A stretch of 64,000 nucleotides of DNA from UKL13-2 sp043744255 (lineage in GTDB: Bacteria; Pseudomonadota; Gammaproteobacteria; Burkholderiales; Usitatibacteraceae): assembly GCA_043744255.1 (NCBI GenBank), contig JAYTVA010000051.1:20163-84162 (forward strand). Reading direction: 5' to 3'. Position 1 is the stretch's first letter. Each line of letters starts with the position of its first letter. The translations under genes were made by a program, and so were the position numbers. Positions 43,047 through 51,659 of the stretch are shown piece by piece. The notes below the pieces were generated by a model, which made no database searches, was not told the DNA's origin, and saw only the letters and a program-made list of their open reading frames with translations.

Positions 43047-43913
43047 TTACTTGACCTGCAACTTGCCGGTCGCAAGACCGGCGTCGCGAATCGGTTTGTA
43101 GAACGCGTTGTCGCGAGTGACGAAGCCGGTGTAGTGTGCGGGCAACAAATCGGGTTGTGATTTCAATGCGTCGCCAATGCCTGTGAGTGCGGCCTGTAGT
43201 TGCGCAACAAACGGCTTGTTCGCGGCGAGCGTGCTGTTTACGGCGACCGCATCGTTGGGCAAGGGTGCCGATTGCCAAATGATTTTTGAGTCTTCCGCTT
43301 TGATGAGACCTTGCTCGATCATCGCGTTGCGATTGCGGTTGTAGTCGGCACCGGCATCCAGTGCCCGTTGTGTGACCTGCGTTTCAATCGCCTGATGTTT
43401 GGTGTAGAGCACCTTGCTGAAATACGTTTCGGGCTCGATCCCTTTCGTCATGAAGTAATGCAGCGGAATGAGATAGCCCGAGGTGGAGCCCTTATCGCCG
43501 AATGCGAAGCTCTTGCCCTTCAAATCTTTCGGCCCATTGATGCCCGACTGCGGATGCGTGACCATGATCGCGAAGTATTCTGGCTTGCCGTCGTACAAAA
43601 TCGTCGAGACCGCCTGCGCGCCCGCTTGATGATTCGCCAACACATAACCCCACGGGCCGAGTAGCGCGATGTCGGTCTCGCCACTGGCTAACGATTTCGC
43701 GAGACCTTCCCAGCTATCGACGGTGCGCAGCTCCACGGCGCGGCCTAATTTTGCGGCGAGGTAGTTGGCGAGTGGACGATAAGTGGCGTCGTTTTTTTCC
43801 TTGTCAGGTTGAAAAAGTCCCACACCGAATTTTAGGGCGGGCTCGGCAGCGAACGCGATTGACGCAACAAAAAACGAGAGGAAAATAGCGAGAAATTTGT
43901 AAGTGGACTTCAT
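43047..43913 (-). CDS. phnD: phosphonate/phosphite-type ABC transporter binding protein
   Basis: A signal peptide 'MKSTYKFLAIFLSFFVASIAFA' and a 266-residue mature PhnD-type protein: 'LKFGVGLFQPDKEKNDATYRPLANYLAAKLGRAVELRTVDSWEGLAKSLASGETDIALLGPWGYVLA' and 'GKSFAFGDKGSTSGYLIPLHYFMTKGIEPETYF'. 'DKGSTSGYLIP' is the anion-binding Ser-Thr-Ser loop. It captures a phosphorus oxyanion or phosphonate in the periplasm. It is the first gene of the four-gene operon. The promoter must lie in 43914-44075, where I see no convincing Pho box. Confidence 0.9.
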   Translation of the reverse strand: MKSTYKFLAIFLSFFVASIAFAAEPALKFGVGLFQPDKEKNDATYRPLANYLAAKLGRAVELRTVDSWEGLAKSLASGETDIALLGPWGYVLANHQAGAQAVSTILYDGKPEYFAIMVTHPQSGINGPKDLKGKSFAFGDKGSTSGYLIPLHYFMTKGIEPETYFSKVLYTKHQAIETQVTQRALDAGADYNRNRNAMIEQGLIKAEDSKIIWQSAPLPNDAVAVNSTLAANKPFVAQLQAALTGIGDALKSQPDLLPAHYTGFVTRDNAFYKPIRDAGLATGKLQVK

Positions 43914-44075
43914 GTCATTCCGTTAGTGGTTGGGGCCGTCGATGCTGCGCTCAGGCTATTAGTTGCCATGTATCAGCGATGCTTACGGCTAAGTGTGCCA
44001 TGTGGATGCAGCATGCGCGCAGATAGCACGGTGGTTAATCAAGGGATGGCTGGAGATGGCCGTGGATAGGGGGTT

Positions 44076-45491
44076 TCAACCTTGGCTTGGCTGCGTCAAG
44101 CGCACAATCTCGCGTCCTTTGGCGGTCTCGAACCGTTTTACCAACAGCCGAAAAATATCCGCATCAAACTCGGCGTCATGTTTGGCCTGCATGATCTCGA
44201 ACACTTCGGCGTCTGTCTTCGCCGTGCCGAGATAGCACCAGCGAGCAAACACGTGCATGCGCTGCCAGCCATGCGCGGCGTGGGTTTCGCGGATGGCGAT
44301 GGCGCCCGCGAAAGGCCAGACGGGGAACGCGTGCAGCGCGAGTGCGGTGGCAAGTCGCACGTTGTGCTTGGTGAGCGTTTCCGCGCCTTCGCAAAAGCCG
44401 TAGCAGCGCTTGATTTGCCGCGCAAAACATGGCCCATCGAGGCTTTGTGTGGCGAGTGCTTTCCAGCACAAGCCGTTGTTGGCGGCGAGACTCAACAGGT
44501 GCGCTTTCGCGCGCGCCTTGCTGGGAAACGGGCCGTAAAGCCCGCGCGCGTCACCGAGATCGGCTTCCGACACAAGAACAATCTCCGCATTAGCGTTCAG
44601 CTCGCGCAATCTCACAAACACCAGTTGCCGATTACGGCGCAGTCGTTGATTGCGTACTGGCAACAAATTTTTGATGAGTTGCGACTCACGCAACAGCGCG
44701 CCAAATTCGCCCGCCGTTTCTTCAAAATCAATACGGCGAATTTCCATCGACAGGCGCACGTCATTGGCGACGCGATGATCCGATGAAAAATGCGAGCGCA
44801 CGCGATCTCGCAGGTTTACGCTTTTGCCAATATAAATCGGCAAATTGTTGACGCCGTAAAACAAGTAAACGCCGGGGCCTTCGGGCAGATGGGCGAGCGA
44901 ATCAGCGTCGAGTTGCGGCGGCAAGCTGGGCATTTTCAGCAATGCTTTGACCGCCACGCTGACCTCCTCCGGCGCATGTTCTCGTAATGCCGTTTCGATA
45001 AAACGCCACGCCAGGCGGGCATCGCCAAGGGCGCGGTGACGTTGCTCATCGTGCAAATGATGGCGCGCAATCAGCGCATCGAGGCTGTGACTGGCGTGAC
45101 CGGGATAGAGCTTCCGCGAGAGACGCACAGTGCACAACACGTCGGCCGTGTAGGCGACGCCGATGCGGCGAAATTCGTTTTTGATGAAACCGTAATCGAA
45201 GCGCGCGTTGTGGGCGATGAATAAATGTTCATGCAGACGTGTGCGTACTTGGTCGGCAAGTTCGGCGAAGGTCGGTGCGTGCTTCACCATGCCGTCGGTG
45301 ATGCCAGTAAGCGCCTGAATCTCTTGCGGAATCTTGACTTCGGGATTGACCAGCGACGACCATTCTTCGACGATCGCGCCGTCGTGGATTCGCACGATAC
45401 CAATTTCAGTGATGCGATCCGAAGTCGCGCCGGTGCCGGTGGTTTCGAGATCAACCACAGCGAGCTGGGAATGGTGGAAAATGGATTTCAC
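44076..45491 (-). CDS. DEDDh 3'-5' exonuclease fused to GIY-YIG (Cho/UvrC-like) nuclease domain
   Basis: A 471-residue fusion. Residues about 8-170 are a DnaQ-type exonuclease: 'AVVDLETTGTGATSDRITEIGIV' (ExoI DxE), 'FIAHNARFDYGFIKNEF' (ExoII), and 'HRALGDARLAWRF' (ExoIII HxxxxD). From about 205, 'GPGVYLFYGVNNLPIYIGKSVNLRDRVRSHFSSD' is the GIY-YIG domain of UvrC/Cho. Its C-terminal region follows ('GPFPSKARAKAHLLSLAANNGLCWKAL...GPCFARQIKRCYGFCEG'). This architecture recurs in bacteria and is thought to act in DNA repair, perhaps an alternative 3' incision. It is divergent from the GST gene with only 23 bases between starts. Confidence 0.9.
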   Translation of the reverse strand: MKSIFHHSQLAVVDLETTGTGATSDRITEIGIVRIHDGAIVEEWSSLVNPEVKIPQEIQALTGITDGMVKHAPTFAELADQVRTRLHEHLFIAHNARFDYGFIKNEFRRIGVAYTADVLCTVRLSRKLYPGHASHSLDALIARHHLHDEQRHRALGDARLAWRFIETALREHAPEEVSVAVKALLKMPSLPPQLDADSLAHLPEGPGVYLFYGVNNLPIYIGKSVNLRDRVRSHFSSDHRVANDVRLSMEIRRIDFEETAGEFGALLRESQLIKNLLPVRNQRLRRNRQLVFVRLRELNANAEIVLVSEADLGDARGLYGPFPSKARAKAHLLSLAANNGLCWKALATQSLDGPCFARQIKRCYGFCEGAETLTKHNVRLATALALHAFPVWPFAGAIAIRETHAAHGWQRMHVFARWCYLGTAKTDAEVFEIMQAKHDAEFDADIFRLLVKRFETAKGREIVRLTQPSQG

Positions 45492-45514
45492 ATTTACATT
45501 CTACTGGTCAACAC

Positions 45515-46150
45515 ATGGTCAGCCTCTACTACTACCCCAGCAACGCGAACCTCGCGCCGCATATCGTGCTCGAAGAAATCGGCGCGCCGTATGAATTGAT
45601 TTTGGTAGACCGCGAAATCGGTGCGCATAAGACGCCGGAGTATTTGCAACTCAATCCGTCCGGTGCGATTCCCGTGTTGATCGACGATGATTTGGTGATG
45701 ACCGAGTCAGCCGCGATTTGTTTGTATCTGGCGGACAAATATCCCGAAGCGGCGTTGGCACCAGAGGTAGGCACGAATGAGCGCGCGCAGTTGTATCGTT
45801 GGTTGATGTATTTGACCAACACGGTGCAGGCTGAACTGATGCACTACTTTTATCCGGAACGACTTGGTGGCGAACATGCGGCGGTGGTGAAGGCCAATGC
45901 CGAAGCGCGCGTGATGGGGATGCTGGATATTATTGAAGCGCACTTCGTAAATAGCGCCACGCCGTGGCTCATCGGCGCGCAATACACGGTCGCCGATTGC
46001 TTTTTGTTCATGATGTGTCGATGGACACGCAACATGGCGAATCCGGCGCGCAATCGGCCGCAGTTGGCGCGGTTTCTGGAGGTCATCCGCAAGCGCCCGG
46101 CGGTGATTTGGGCGCATGAGCAGGAGGAGTTGGCGAAGCCTTGGTATTGA
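45515..46150 (+). CDS. glutathione S-transferase family protein
   Basis: A 211-residue protein. The N-terminal thioredoxin-like domain reads 'MVSLYYYPSNANLAPHIVLEEIGAPYELILVDREIGAHKTPEYLQLNPSGAIPVLIDDDLVMTESAAICLYLADKYPEAAL', with the conserved cis-Pro and the 'ESAAI' glutathione gamma-Glu loop. The all-helical C-terminal domain has 'WLIGAQYTVADCFLFMMCRW'. Probable conjugating or thiol-transfer enzyme in the cytoplasm; no substrate can be inferred. The strong hairpin at 46166-46198 ends the transcript. Confidence 0.9.
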   Translation: MVSLYYYPSNANLAPHIVLEEIGAPYELILVDREIGAHKTPEYLQLNPSGAIPVLIDDDLVMTESAAICLYLADKYPEAALAPEVGTNERAQLYRWLMYLTNTVQAELMHYFYPERLGGEHAAVVKANAEARVMGMLDIIEAHFVNSATPWLIGAQYTVADCFLFMMCRWTRNMANPARNRPQLARFLEVIRKRPAVIWAHEQEELAKPWY

Positions 46151-46165
46151 GAGCGCTGGCCAAAC

Positions 46166-46198
46166 AAAAAAGCCGCTGAACATTCAGCGGCTTTTTTT
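46166..46198. terminator. bidirectional rho-independent terminator
   Basis: GCCGCTGAA (46172-46180) pairs with TTCAGCGGC (46183-46191). An A-run precedes it (46166-46171) and a T-run follows it (46192-46198), so it serves both the GST gene (plus) and the 43-aa gene (minus). Confidence 0.9.
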
Positions 46199-46213
46199 AC
46201 TGGGGCAAAAAAC

Positions 46214-46345
46214 TTAGACTTTTTTGATCGTCTCAAGCATTTTGAAAATCGACTTGGTCGAACCCATGAAAAGGCGTTTGTAATACTTGCCGAGGCATTT
46301 GCGCTCGAGCGTGTTGCGGCGATTGCGTTTGCGTTCTCCTGCCAT
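46214..46345 (-). CDS. 43-residue strongly basic protein
   Basis: A short frame from ATG 46345, with GGAG eight bases upstream, to TAA at 46214. It starts MAGERKRNRRNTLERKC and ends KSIFKMLETIKKV. About a third of the residues are Lys or Arg and the calculated charge is strongly positive, so it probably binds nucleic acid or ribosomes. It has its own start signal and ends 16 bases from a perfect bidirectional terminator, which argues for a real gene. Family not recognised. Confidence 0.7.
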   Translation of the reverse strand: MAGERKRNRRNTLERKCLGKYYKRLFMGSTKSIFKMLETIKKV

Positions 46346-46423
46346 GATGATTCTCCGGTGCGGTGGGCGTTACTTCGTTAGGGTCTTGAATTATAGGGGA
46401 TTTGTGCTGAAAAAGCACCCCGT

Positions 46424-49132
46424 CTAAACGCCCGCCCGCTGCAACGGTGCTTTCAACGCTTCGTCCAAGCTGGTCGCGCTTTCGGCTAAATGCGCCTTGG
46501 CCTCTTTGCTCATCGGCTTGGCCATGGCGCCGCGAATTTGTGCGGCGAGCGTTTTGGCGTTTTCGCGTTGCAGGCTGCGTGCATCGGCGGGTGAGTTGCC
46601 GGAGGGGCGCAATAGCGATGCGGTGAGGCGCTTCAAGTGTTCGCGTTGCAGATTGCGGCGCATGGACGAAATATCGCCGCCACGAAGTTCCGACCAGATC
46701 GCGCCTTGCAGCGTGTCATAAACCTCGGAGAGTTTGATGAGCGACTCGGGGCTGCGCACTTTTTCTTGCGAGTCGATTAGGCGTTGTGCGACGTTGTCCG
46801 CAAGCAAAATGTCGAGCAGACCTTTTTGCAAATTGAGCACTGAGGCTGCGACCGAAATTTCTGGGCTGGTCGAGCCACGGCGATCAAAGTGGTCAATCGA
46901 CAGACGCGAGACGAACTCGGGATTGAGTTTGAAGCTGTCGCTACGGAACATGCCATCGGTGACCAAGCGCAAGGCTTCGCGCTGTTTAGCAGCCGAGGTG
47001 GGCTCATACAGCGCGCGTCCCGTGCCGGCACGGTCGCGGATATGGCGCACGCCGCCCACGTACTTGGCCGCGAGCGGCGCAACTTGCGTGAGTGCGCGGA
47101 AGCCCGATGAGAATGAGCGCGTGAGACGCTCATAGCTCTCGCCATCTTTCAGCGTAAGCGACTGCACGCGATCCCACAATTCGCGCGTGAGCTGCATGCG
47201 TTTTTTATAGTATTCGAGCGGGTCGGAACCCATGTCGAAGCGATTGACTTCAGGATCCATGCCGCTGACATTGCCGCCGGCATCTTCATCGGTCGCGTAG
47301 GCAAGTAGCGGGTTGGTGGTGGCGGTTGCGGCGATCTTGGCAAGCTCCGTTTTTTCCGTGGCGGGCTCAAGCGGGCGGTAGGCGTATTCCACGGCCAAGT
47401 AGTCGTAGGGGCCAAGGGTGGACATGAAGTATTCGCCCTGCTTCTCGCCTTTGACCGCGAGGTTGTAGGGGTTGTAATCCATCACTGAACCGGCAACGCC
47501 ATTGACTTTCGTGAACGCCGGATCTTGGATTTGCTTCAGCGAATAAATCATCGACGAGCGGAAGTTGTGGCGGAAGCCAAGCGTATGACCGACTTCATGC
47601 ATGACGACGTCATACACATAAGCCTGCGCCACGGCTTCGGCTTCCGGTGAATCCATGTCCATGCCGCGCGCTTCGAGGACGTCCATACCGAAGTGCATGT
47701 CGTGCGCTTTTTCGGCGGCGTAGTTACAACTCATGAACAGGCTTTGCTCTTTGAGCGTTGCCGACATGGCACCTGCGAAGTTGGCATCGATGCTGGTGAA
47801 TTTGCCAATATCCTCGGCGATGACGCGACGTGCACCGCGCGCGAAGACATCCGACATGCCAATATCAGCGTCGAGAATCTCACCCGTGCGTGGGTCTTTG
47901 TGTGATGGTCCGATCGCGAACCCTACGTCGGCACCGACGAACCAACGTACCGACGCATGGCGCGCATCCATGGTGTCGAAATTATCAGCGGCGGTCTGTT
48001 GTTTCGCCACCAGCGCATTCTTGAAACCGATTTTCTCGAACGCTTTGTTCCACTCGGTGATGCCAGCGGCCACGGCCTTGCGATATTTTTCAGGAACGTT
48101 TTTATCGACCCAAAACGTCACGGGTTCTTTCGGTTCCGACATTGCCGCCGCTGGGTCTTTCTTTTCCAGCCGCCAACGGTTCACAAAATGCCGCTTGGTT
48201 TTCGGTGAGGTGTCTTCGGTGAAATCAATTTGTGAGGACACGAAATGGCCGACGCGCTCATCCGCTAAACGCGGTGCCATTGGTTGATCGGGTAGTTTGG
48301 CAAAGCTGTATTGGAAGCTTACAAACAAGCTGCGCGGATCGGGCGTGGTGCCCGGCGGCGAGGGTGGAGGTGGTGTACCCGGCGGCGGCGGGGTCATTGG
48401 CGGCGCAGAAAGTTTTGGCACGTTGAAATGCGCCTGCACTTGCATCGCGGTGATGGCGTCGTTGTTGGTGACCTTGGCGAAGCTGGTGTTGCGCGTATCG
48501 AGCGCGAACGGCATACGGTAGGCGAATTCGAGGCGCGTGAGATAGCCGGGGATGTCGGTAAACAAGAGGCTGTTGGCCTCCACCAACACGGCTTTGGTGT
48601 CGGCGCTTGGTGCAGACGCGGTTGCGGTGCTCGAAATGAGACTGTCTGAAAACGCTTGCGCGACCGCCTCAGCTTGCGGCGTGCCGGGCGTGGCGTAGAA
48701 CTCGGCGTTCTTGGCGATTAGCTGCACGTGATTGCCGATTTTCTTGAACACGGCGAGGTTGGCACCGCCCATTTGGCTACCGTACAGTCCGCGCTCACCG
48801 ACGCTTTGCGGGATGTTGTAGGTGAAGAAAAATGGCCTGTCGAATTGCTCAGGCTTGATCGCGATCCAGACCTTCTCGTCTTTTTGGTAGAGCGTAAAGA
48901 GGCCAGGGATTTCTTTTGCGTCTTTGATAATTTCTTTGAATGGGCGTGGGGCACCAGGTACAGCGGGCGGACCACCAGTGGCTGATGCGGCAGCGGATGG
49001 CGCGCCGTTGACAGCGGACGCAGCAGCAGGCATCGGTACCGGCGTTTGCGCCACCGCGCAGCCGGCGAGGCCGAACGCGAGACTGACGGCAAGAATTTTG
49101 CTGGTGGTGTGGCGAACCTTGAAAGCTGACAT
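46424..49132 (-). CDS. zinc-dependent metalloprotease of the DUF4953/DUF5117 type, predicted lipoprotein
   Basis: A 902-residue protein. 'ILAVSLAFGLAGCAVAQ' is a lipobox (LAGC), so it is probably lipid-anchored. After an Ala/Pro-rich linker come the DUF5118/DUF5117-like region ('ELPGLFTLYQKDEKVWIAIKPEQFDRPFFFTYNIP', 'LVEANSLLFTDIPGYL') and a Pro-rich insert 'PPMTPPPPGTPPPPSPPG'. The metzincin motif HEVGHTLGFRH (residues 512-522) is followed by 'SVMDYNPYN', the Met-turn. The long C-terminal region is DUF4953. Peptidase activity is likely; the substrate is unknown. Confidence 0.88.
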   Translation of the reverse strand: MSAFKVRHTTSKILAVSLAFGLAGCAVAQTPVPMPAAASAVNGAPSAAASATGGPPAVPGAPRPFKEIIKDAKEIPGLFTLYQKDEKVWIAIKPEQFDRPFFFTYNIPQSVGERGLYGSQMGGANLAVFKKIGNHVQLIAKNAEFYATPGTPQAEAVAQAFSDSLISSTATASAPSADTKAVLVEANSLLFTDIPGYLTRLEFAYRMPFALDTRNTSFAKVTNNDAITAMQVQAHFNVPKLSAPPMTPPPPGTPPPPSPPGTTPDPRSLFVSFQYSFAKLPDQPMAPRLADERVGHFVSSQIDFTEDTSPKTKRHFVNRWRLEKKDPAAAMSEPKEPVTFWVDKNVPEKYRKAVAAGITEWNKAFEKIGFKNALVAKQQTAADNFDTMDARHASVRWFVGADVGFAIGPSHKDPRTGEILDADIGMSDVFARGARRVIAEDIGKFTSIDANFAGAMSATLKEQSLFMSCNYAAEKAHDMHFGMDVLEARGMDMDSPEAEAVAQAYVYDVVMHEVGHTLGFRHNFRSSMIYSLKQIQDPAFTKVNGVAGSVMDYNPYNLAVKGEKQGEYFMSTLGPYDYLAVEYAYRPLEPATEKTELAKIAATATTNPLLAYATDEDAGGNVSGMDPEVNRFDMGSDPLEYYKKRMQLTRELWDRVQSLTLKDGESYERLTRSFSSGFRALTQVAPLAAKYVGGVRHIRDRAGTGRALYEPTSAAKQREALRLVTDGMFRSDSFKLNPEFVSRLSIDHFDRRGSTSPEISVAASVLNLQKGLLDILLADNVAQRLIDSQEKVRSPESLIKLSEVYDTLQGAIWSELRGGDISSMRRNLQREHLKRLTASLLRPSGNSPADARSLQRENAKTLAAQIRGAMAKPMSKEAKAHLAESATSLDEALKAPLQRAGV

Positions 49133-49391
49133 GCGACGGTTTCCTTCCTGGTGGGAGCGCTCCTAACAGGGAGCGAAGTTTTTTGCTCGGCGTGTACCTG
49201 GATTTCGCCCTCGCGGATCGGCGCGCAGGCGAAATAACTGCAATATGACTCTATTCTGAAAAAATTTTCGCCGCCGCCCGCGTGCGACCAAATGCGGAAT
49301 TTGCTGCTGAAAAGCGTGCTTTTTGTTGACGAAATTCGAGCCACGATTTTACGCTGGAACTTTGCCACAGCGCACACGTTTCCGGAAAACA
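49133..49391. other. upstream region of the metalloprotease gene
   Basis: Between the protease start and the erpA terminator. It is AT-richer than its surroundings around 49240-49270 (CTATTCTGAAAAAATTTTCG) and should hold the protease promoter. I see no gene, clear operator or repeat. Confidence 0.5.
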
Positions 49392-49417
49392 AAAATGGAG
49401 ACCTAAGCCTCCATTTT
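49392..49417 (-). terminator. rho-independent terminator after erpA
   Basis: AAAATGGAG (49392-49400) pairs with CTCCATTTT (49409-49417). In the minus direction the stem runs into TTTTTGTTTT. It lies 24 bases beyond the erpA stop. Confidence 0.85.
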
Positions 49418-49440
49418 GGGAACCACCAGTGATCGAAATG

Positions 49441-49791
49441 CTATGCGGAAAACGACGATCCGCAACCGCAAGTACTGGTCGCGTTCGGATTTTTGATCAC
49501 GAACTGCGCGCCTTCGAGGCCTTCGGAATAATCAATCTCAGCACCGATCAGGTACTGGTAGCTCATCGGGTCAATCAGCAAGCTGACGCCGTTTTTTTGC
49601 ATGACGGTGTCGTCTTCGTTGGTGATTTCATCGAACGTGAACCCATACTGCAAGCCAGAGCAGCCACCGCCCGTGACGAACACGCGCAACTTCAAATCGT
49701 CATTGCCCTCTTCCACGATCAGGGCTTTTACTTTGTCTGCCGCGCTATCGGTAAAGACCAGCGGGGGAGGAATCATCGACATATCATTCAT
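49441..49791 (-). CDS. erpA: iron-sulfur cluster insertion protein ErpA
   Basis: The start is ATG 49791 with GGAG six bases upstream; an in-frame TTG at 49803 falls on that ribosome site. A-type carrier signatures are 'DLKLRVFVTGGGCSGLQYGFTFDE' (first Cys) and 'NPNATSTCGCGSSFSA' (Cys-Gly-Cys near the C-terminus). 'SYQYLIGAEIDYSEGLEGAQFVIKNPNA' is ErpA-specific. It receives Fe-S clusters and inserts them into apo-enzymes, including those of isoprenoid synthesis and respiration. Confidence 0.95.
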   Translation of the reverse strand: MNDMSMIPPPLVFTDSAADKVKALIVEEGNDDLKLRVFVTGGGCSGLQYGFTFDEITNEDDTVMQKNGVSLLIDPMSYQYLIGAEIDYSEGLEGAQFVIKNPNATSTCGCGSSFSA

Positions 49792-49849
49792 GGTGTTCTC
49801 CAATCAATTAGTACTATGGTGCGGGCAGATCGCGCTATTTCAAGCGTCC

Positions 49850-50260
49850 TCAATTTTTGCCCGGAGCCGATTTGAATTCAATCACTTTGTCTGCGAGCTT
49901 TGTCTCGCCGTGGTGTGACATCTTACCGAGAATAACAGCACCCACGTGAATTTCAATAGTCTTGTAGTTCACGTCGCCAGTGACACGCGCCTTCGGCAAG
50001 AGCTCAAGGTATTCCTTGGCATGCACCGGTCCGGCGACGCTGCCGTTGATGACGACATGACCAACGTCGATTTCTCCTTCGATTTTCGCGGACTCGGACA
50101 GTACCAGCGTGCCGGGTTTGTCGCCGACCGCCTTGATGTTGCCGACCACGCAGCCATCGACGCGCAGACCGCCGGTAAAGTGTACGTCGCCAATAATGGT
50201 GGTGCCGGTGCCGATGAGACTGTCAATCGGGCTTGGCTTGGTGGTCTTTCCCCAGGACAT
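49850..50260 (-). CDS. bactofilin (polymer-forming cytoskeletal protein)
   Basis: A 136-residue protein with the bactofilin core: 'SLIGTGTTIIGDVHFTGGLRVDGCVVGNIKAVGDKPGTLVLSESAKIEGEIDVGHVVINGSVAGPVHAKEYLELLPKARVTGDVNYKTIEIHVGAVILGKM'. These are the regular six-residue turns of a right-handed beta-helix, with short disordered ends. Bactofilins form membrane-associated filaments that organise cell wall synthesis or polarity. The coiled-coil membrane protein gene directly upstream (25-base gap) probably encodes a functional partner. Confidence 0.93.
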   Translation of the reverse strand: MSWGKTTKPSPIDSLIGTGTTIIGDVHFTGGLRVDGCVVGNIKAVGDKPGTLVLSESAKIEGEIDVGHVVINGSVAGPVHAKEYLELLPKARVTGDVNYKTIEIHVGAVILGKMSHHGETKLADKVIEFKSAPGKN

Positions 50261-50285
50261 GATCGCTCCTCAAAAATGGTTGTGA

Positions 50286-51050
50286 TTACAAATTTAGGCT
50301 ACGTTGGCTTTTAACATCGTAGCCGGGCAATGCCAAAACACGAATTTGGACGTTTTTTAGTTCCGCCCCTTCCGGAATTCTAAACCTGCCATCGACTTTT
50401 TGGTAGTAACGGAAATCAAGCTCGCCGCCCGCCGCGCGCAACTCAGCGTCGGTAGGAAAACTCATGGCCGCTTGGGTACCACCATGCTGTACGCGCGCGA
50501 TCACTTGTACTTTCCCCTTGAACTCGACCTTGCGCTGTCCGCCCTGTGTCACCAGCATGCGATAACGGTATTCGTTGGGCAGCGCATCGGGTTCCACCTT
50601 TAGATTGGAGATAGAGAGGCCATCGGGCACCTTCCCGGCAGACATGATGTTGCGCAGAAAACCGAGATCTTCCTTGAGGGTCGCGTTTTCTTCCTGCAAC
50701 TGCGTCATGTTTTTGCCCAACTCCACCTGCGCAGCACGCTCGACTTTTAGCTGGCTCTCGTGCTCATTGAGCTGTTTTTTGGTGTCGTCGAGGGTCTCCT
50801 GGAGTTTGCCGTTGGCACCGTTCAGCACTTCGATTTGCTGCTTTGCCTCTTCACGATTGAAGCCGGTGATGCGATAGCTGTTGTCCACCAGCCACCATGC
50901 GACCGCCGCCGCCACGCCCATCATGAGGCCGATGCTGCCGAATTTCACGTACCACGGCTGGTGTTGGCGAATCGCGACCTTGTTCGAACGGATGCCGATG
51001 CGCGAGCGGATTTTGCGCCATGAGCCACGCAGCTTCATGCCGCTCAGCAT
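50286..51050 (-). CDS. single-pass membrane coiled-coil protein (DUF6776-like)
   Basis: A 254-residue protein with a basic cytoplasmic N-terminus, one membrane helix ('KFGSIGLMMGVAAAVAWWLVD', about residues 36-56) and a long coiled coil ('EEAKQQIEVLNGANGKLQETLDDTKKQLNEHESQLKVERAAQVELGKNMTQLQEENATLKEDLGFL'). A beta-rich periplasmic domain follows ('SISNLKVEPDALPNEYRYRMLVTQGGQRKVEFKGKVQVIARV'). This fits the betaproteobacterial DUF6776 family, usually beside a bactofilin gene. The topology could link the bactofilin filament to the periplasm. A start four residues later is possible. Confidence 0.8.
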   Translation of the reverse strand: MLSGMKLRGSWRKIRSRIGIRSNKVAIRQHQPWYVKFGSIGLMMGVAAAVAWWLVDNSYRITGFNREEAKQQIEVLNGANGKLQETLDDTKKQLNEHESQLKVERAAQVELGKNMTQLQEENATLKEDLGFLRNIMSAGKVPDGLSISNLKVEPDALPNEYRYRMLVTQGGQRKVEFKGKVQVIARVQHGGTQAAMSFPTDAELRAAGGELDFRYYQKVDGRFRIPEGAELKNVQIRVLALPGYDVKSQRSLNL

Positions 51051-51204
51051 GCGTGCGCGCCAACAAGCCTACGCAAGGCCAGAATGCGGCAGCATGGTTG
51101 TCGATGATGGATGGCGGCGCTGGACATTTTGTTCGCAAACTTCCCTAGAGTAGTGGCTTCAGTTGATTCGGACAGTTGATAGCACCGAATAGTGCCTTCA
51201 AAAG

Positions 51205-51236
51205 GGAAAAAAGCCGCACAAAGCGGCTTTCTTCCC
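51205..51236 (-). terminator. terminator after rpsI
   Basis: GGGAAAAAAGCCGC (51205-51218) pairs with GCGGCTTTCTTCCC (51223-51236) around ACAA. It lies 20 bases beyond the S9 stop and has the A/T-rich lower stem of a rho-independent terminator usable from either side. Confidence 0.8.
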
Positions 51237-51255
51237 AACCAATACTTGCAGCAAA

Positions 51256-51648
51256 TTAGCGCTTGGAGAACTGCTTACGACGACGCGCTTTGCGGAAGCC
51301 GACTTTCTTACGTTCGACTTCACGTGCATCGCGCGTGACCAGACCGGCCTTGGACAGTTGTGGCTTGAGGGTTGCGTCATAGTCGATCAGCGCGCGGGTA
51401 ATGCCGTGGCGAACCGCACCGGCTTGCCCAGACTCGCCGCCGCCAAGGACGGTGACCATAATGTCGAATTTGTCGACGGAACCGACCAGCTCAAGCGGCT
51501 GACGCACGATCATGCGACCAGTCTCTCGGGAAAAATAAATATCCACGGGTTTATCATTAACAATGATATCGCCCTTGCCCGCTTTCATGAACACGCGTGC
51601 TACTGCATTCTTGCGGCGGCCCGTGCCGTAGTTGTATTTACCGACCAT
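51256..51648 (-). CDS. rpsI: 30S ribosomal protein S9
   Basis: A 130-residue protein: 'YNYGTGRRKNAVARVFMKAGKGDIIVNDKPVDIYF' and the invariant C-terminal tail 'KKVGFRKARRRKQFSKR', whose last Arg reaches the ribosomal P-site tRNA. Length is typical. It follows rplM by 11 bases, the universal L13-S9 operon, and ends in the hairpin at 51205-51236. Confidence 0.98.
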   Translation of the reverse strand: MVGKYNYGTGRRKNAVARVFMKAGKGDIIVNDKPVDIYFSRETGRMIVRQPLELVGSVDKFDIMVTVLGGGESGQAGAVRHGITRALIDYDATLKPQLSKAGLVTRDAREVERKKVGFRKARRRKQFSKR

Positions 51649-51659
51649 GTTCAGGATCC

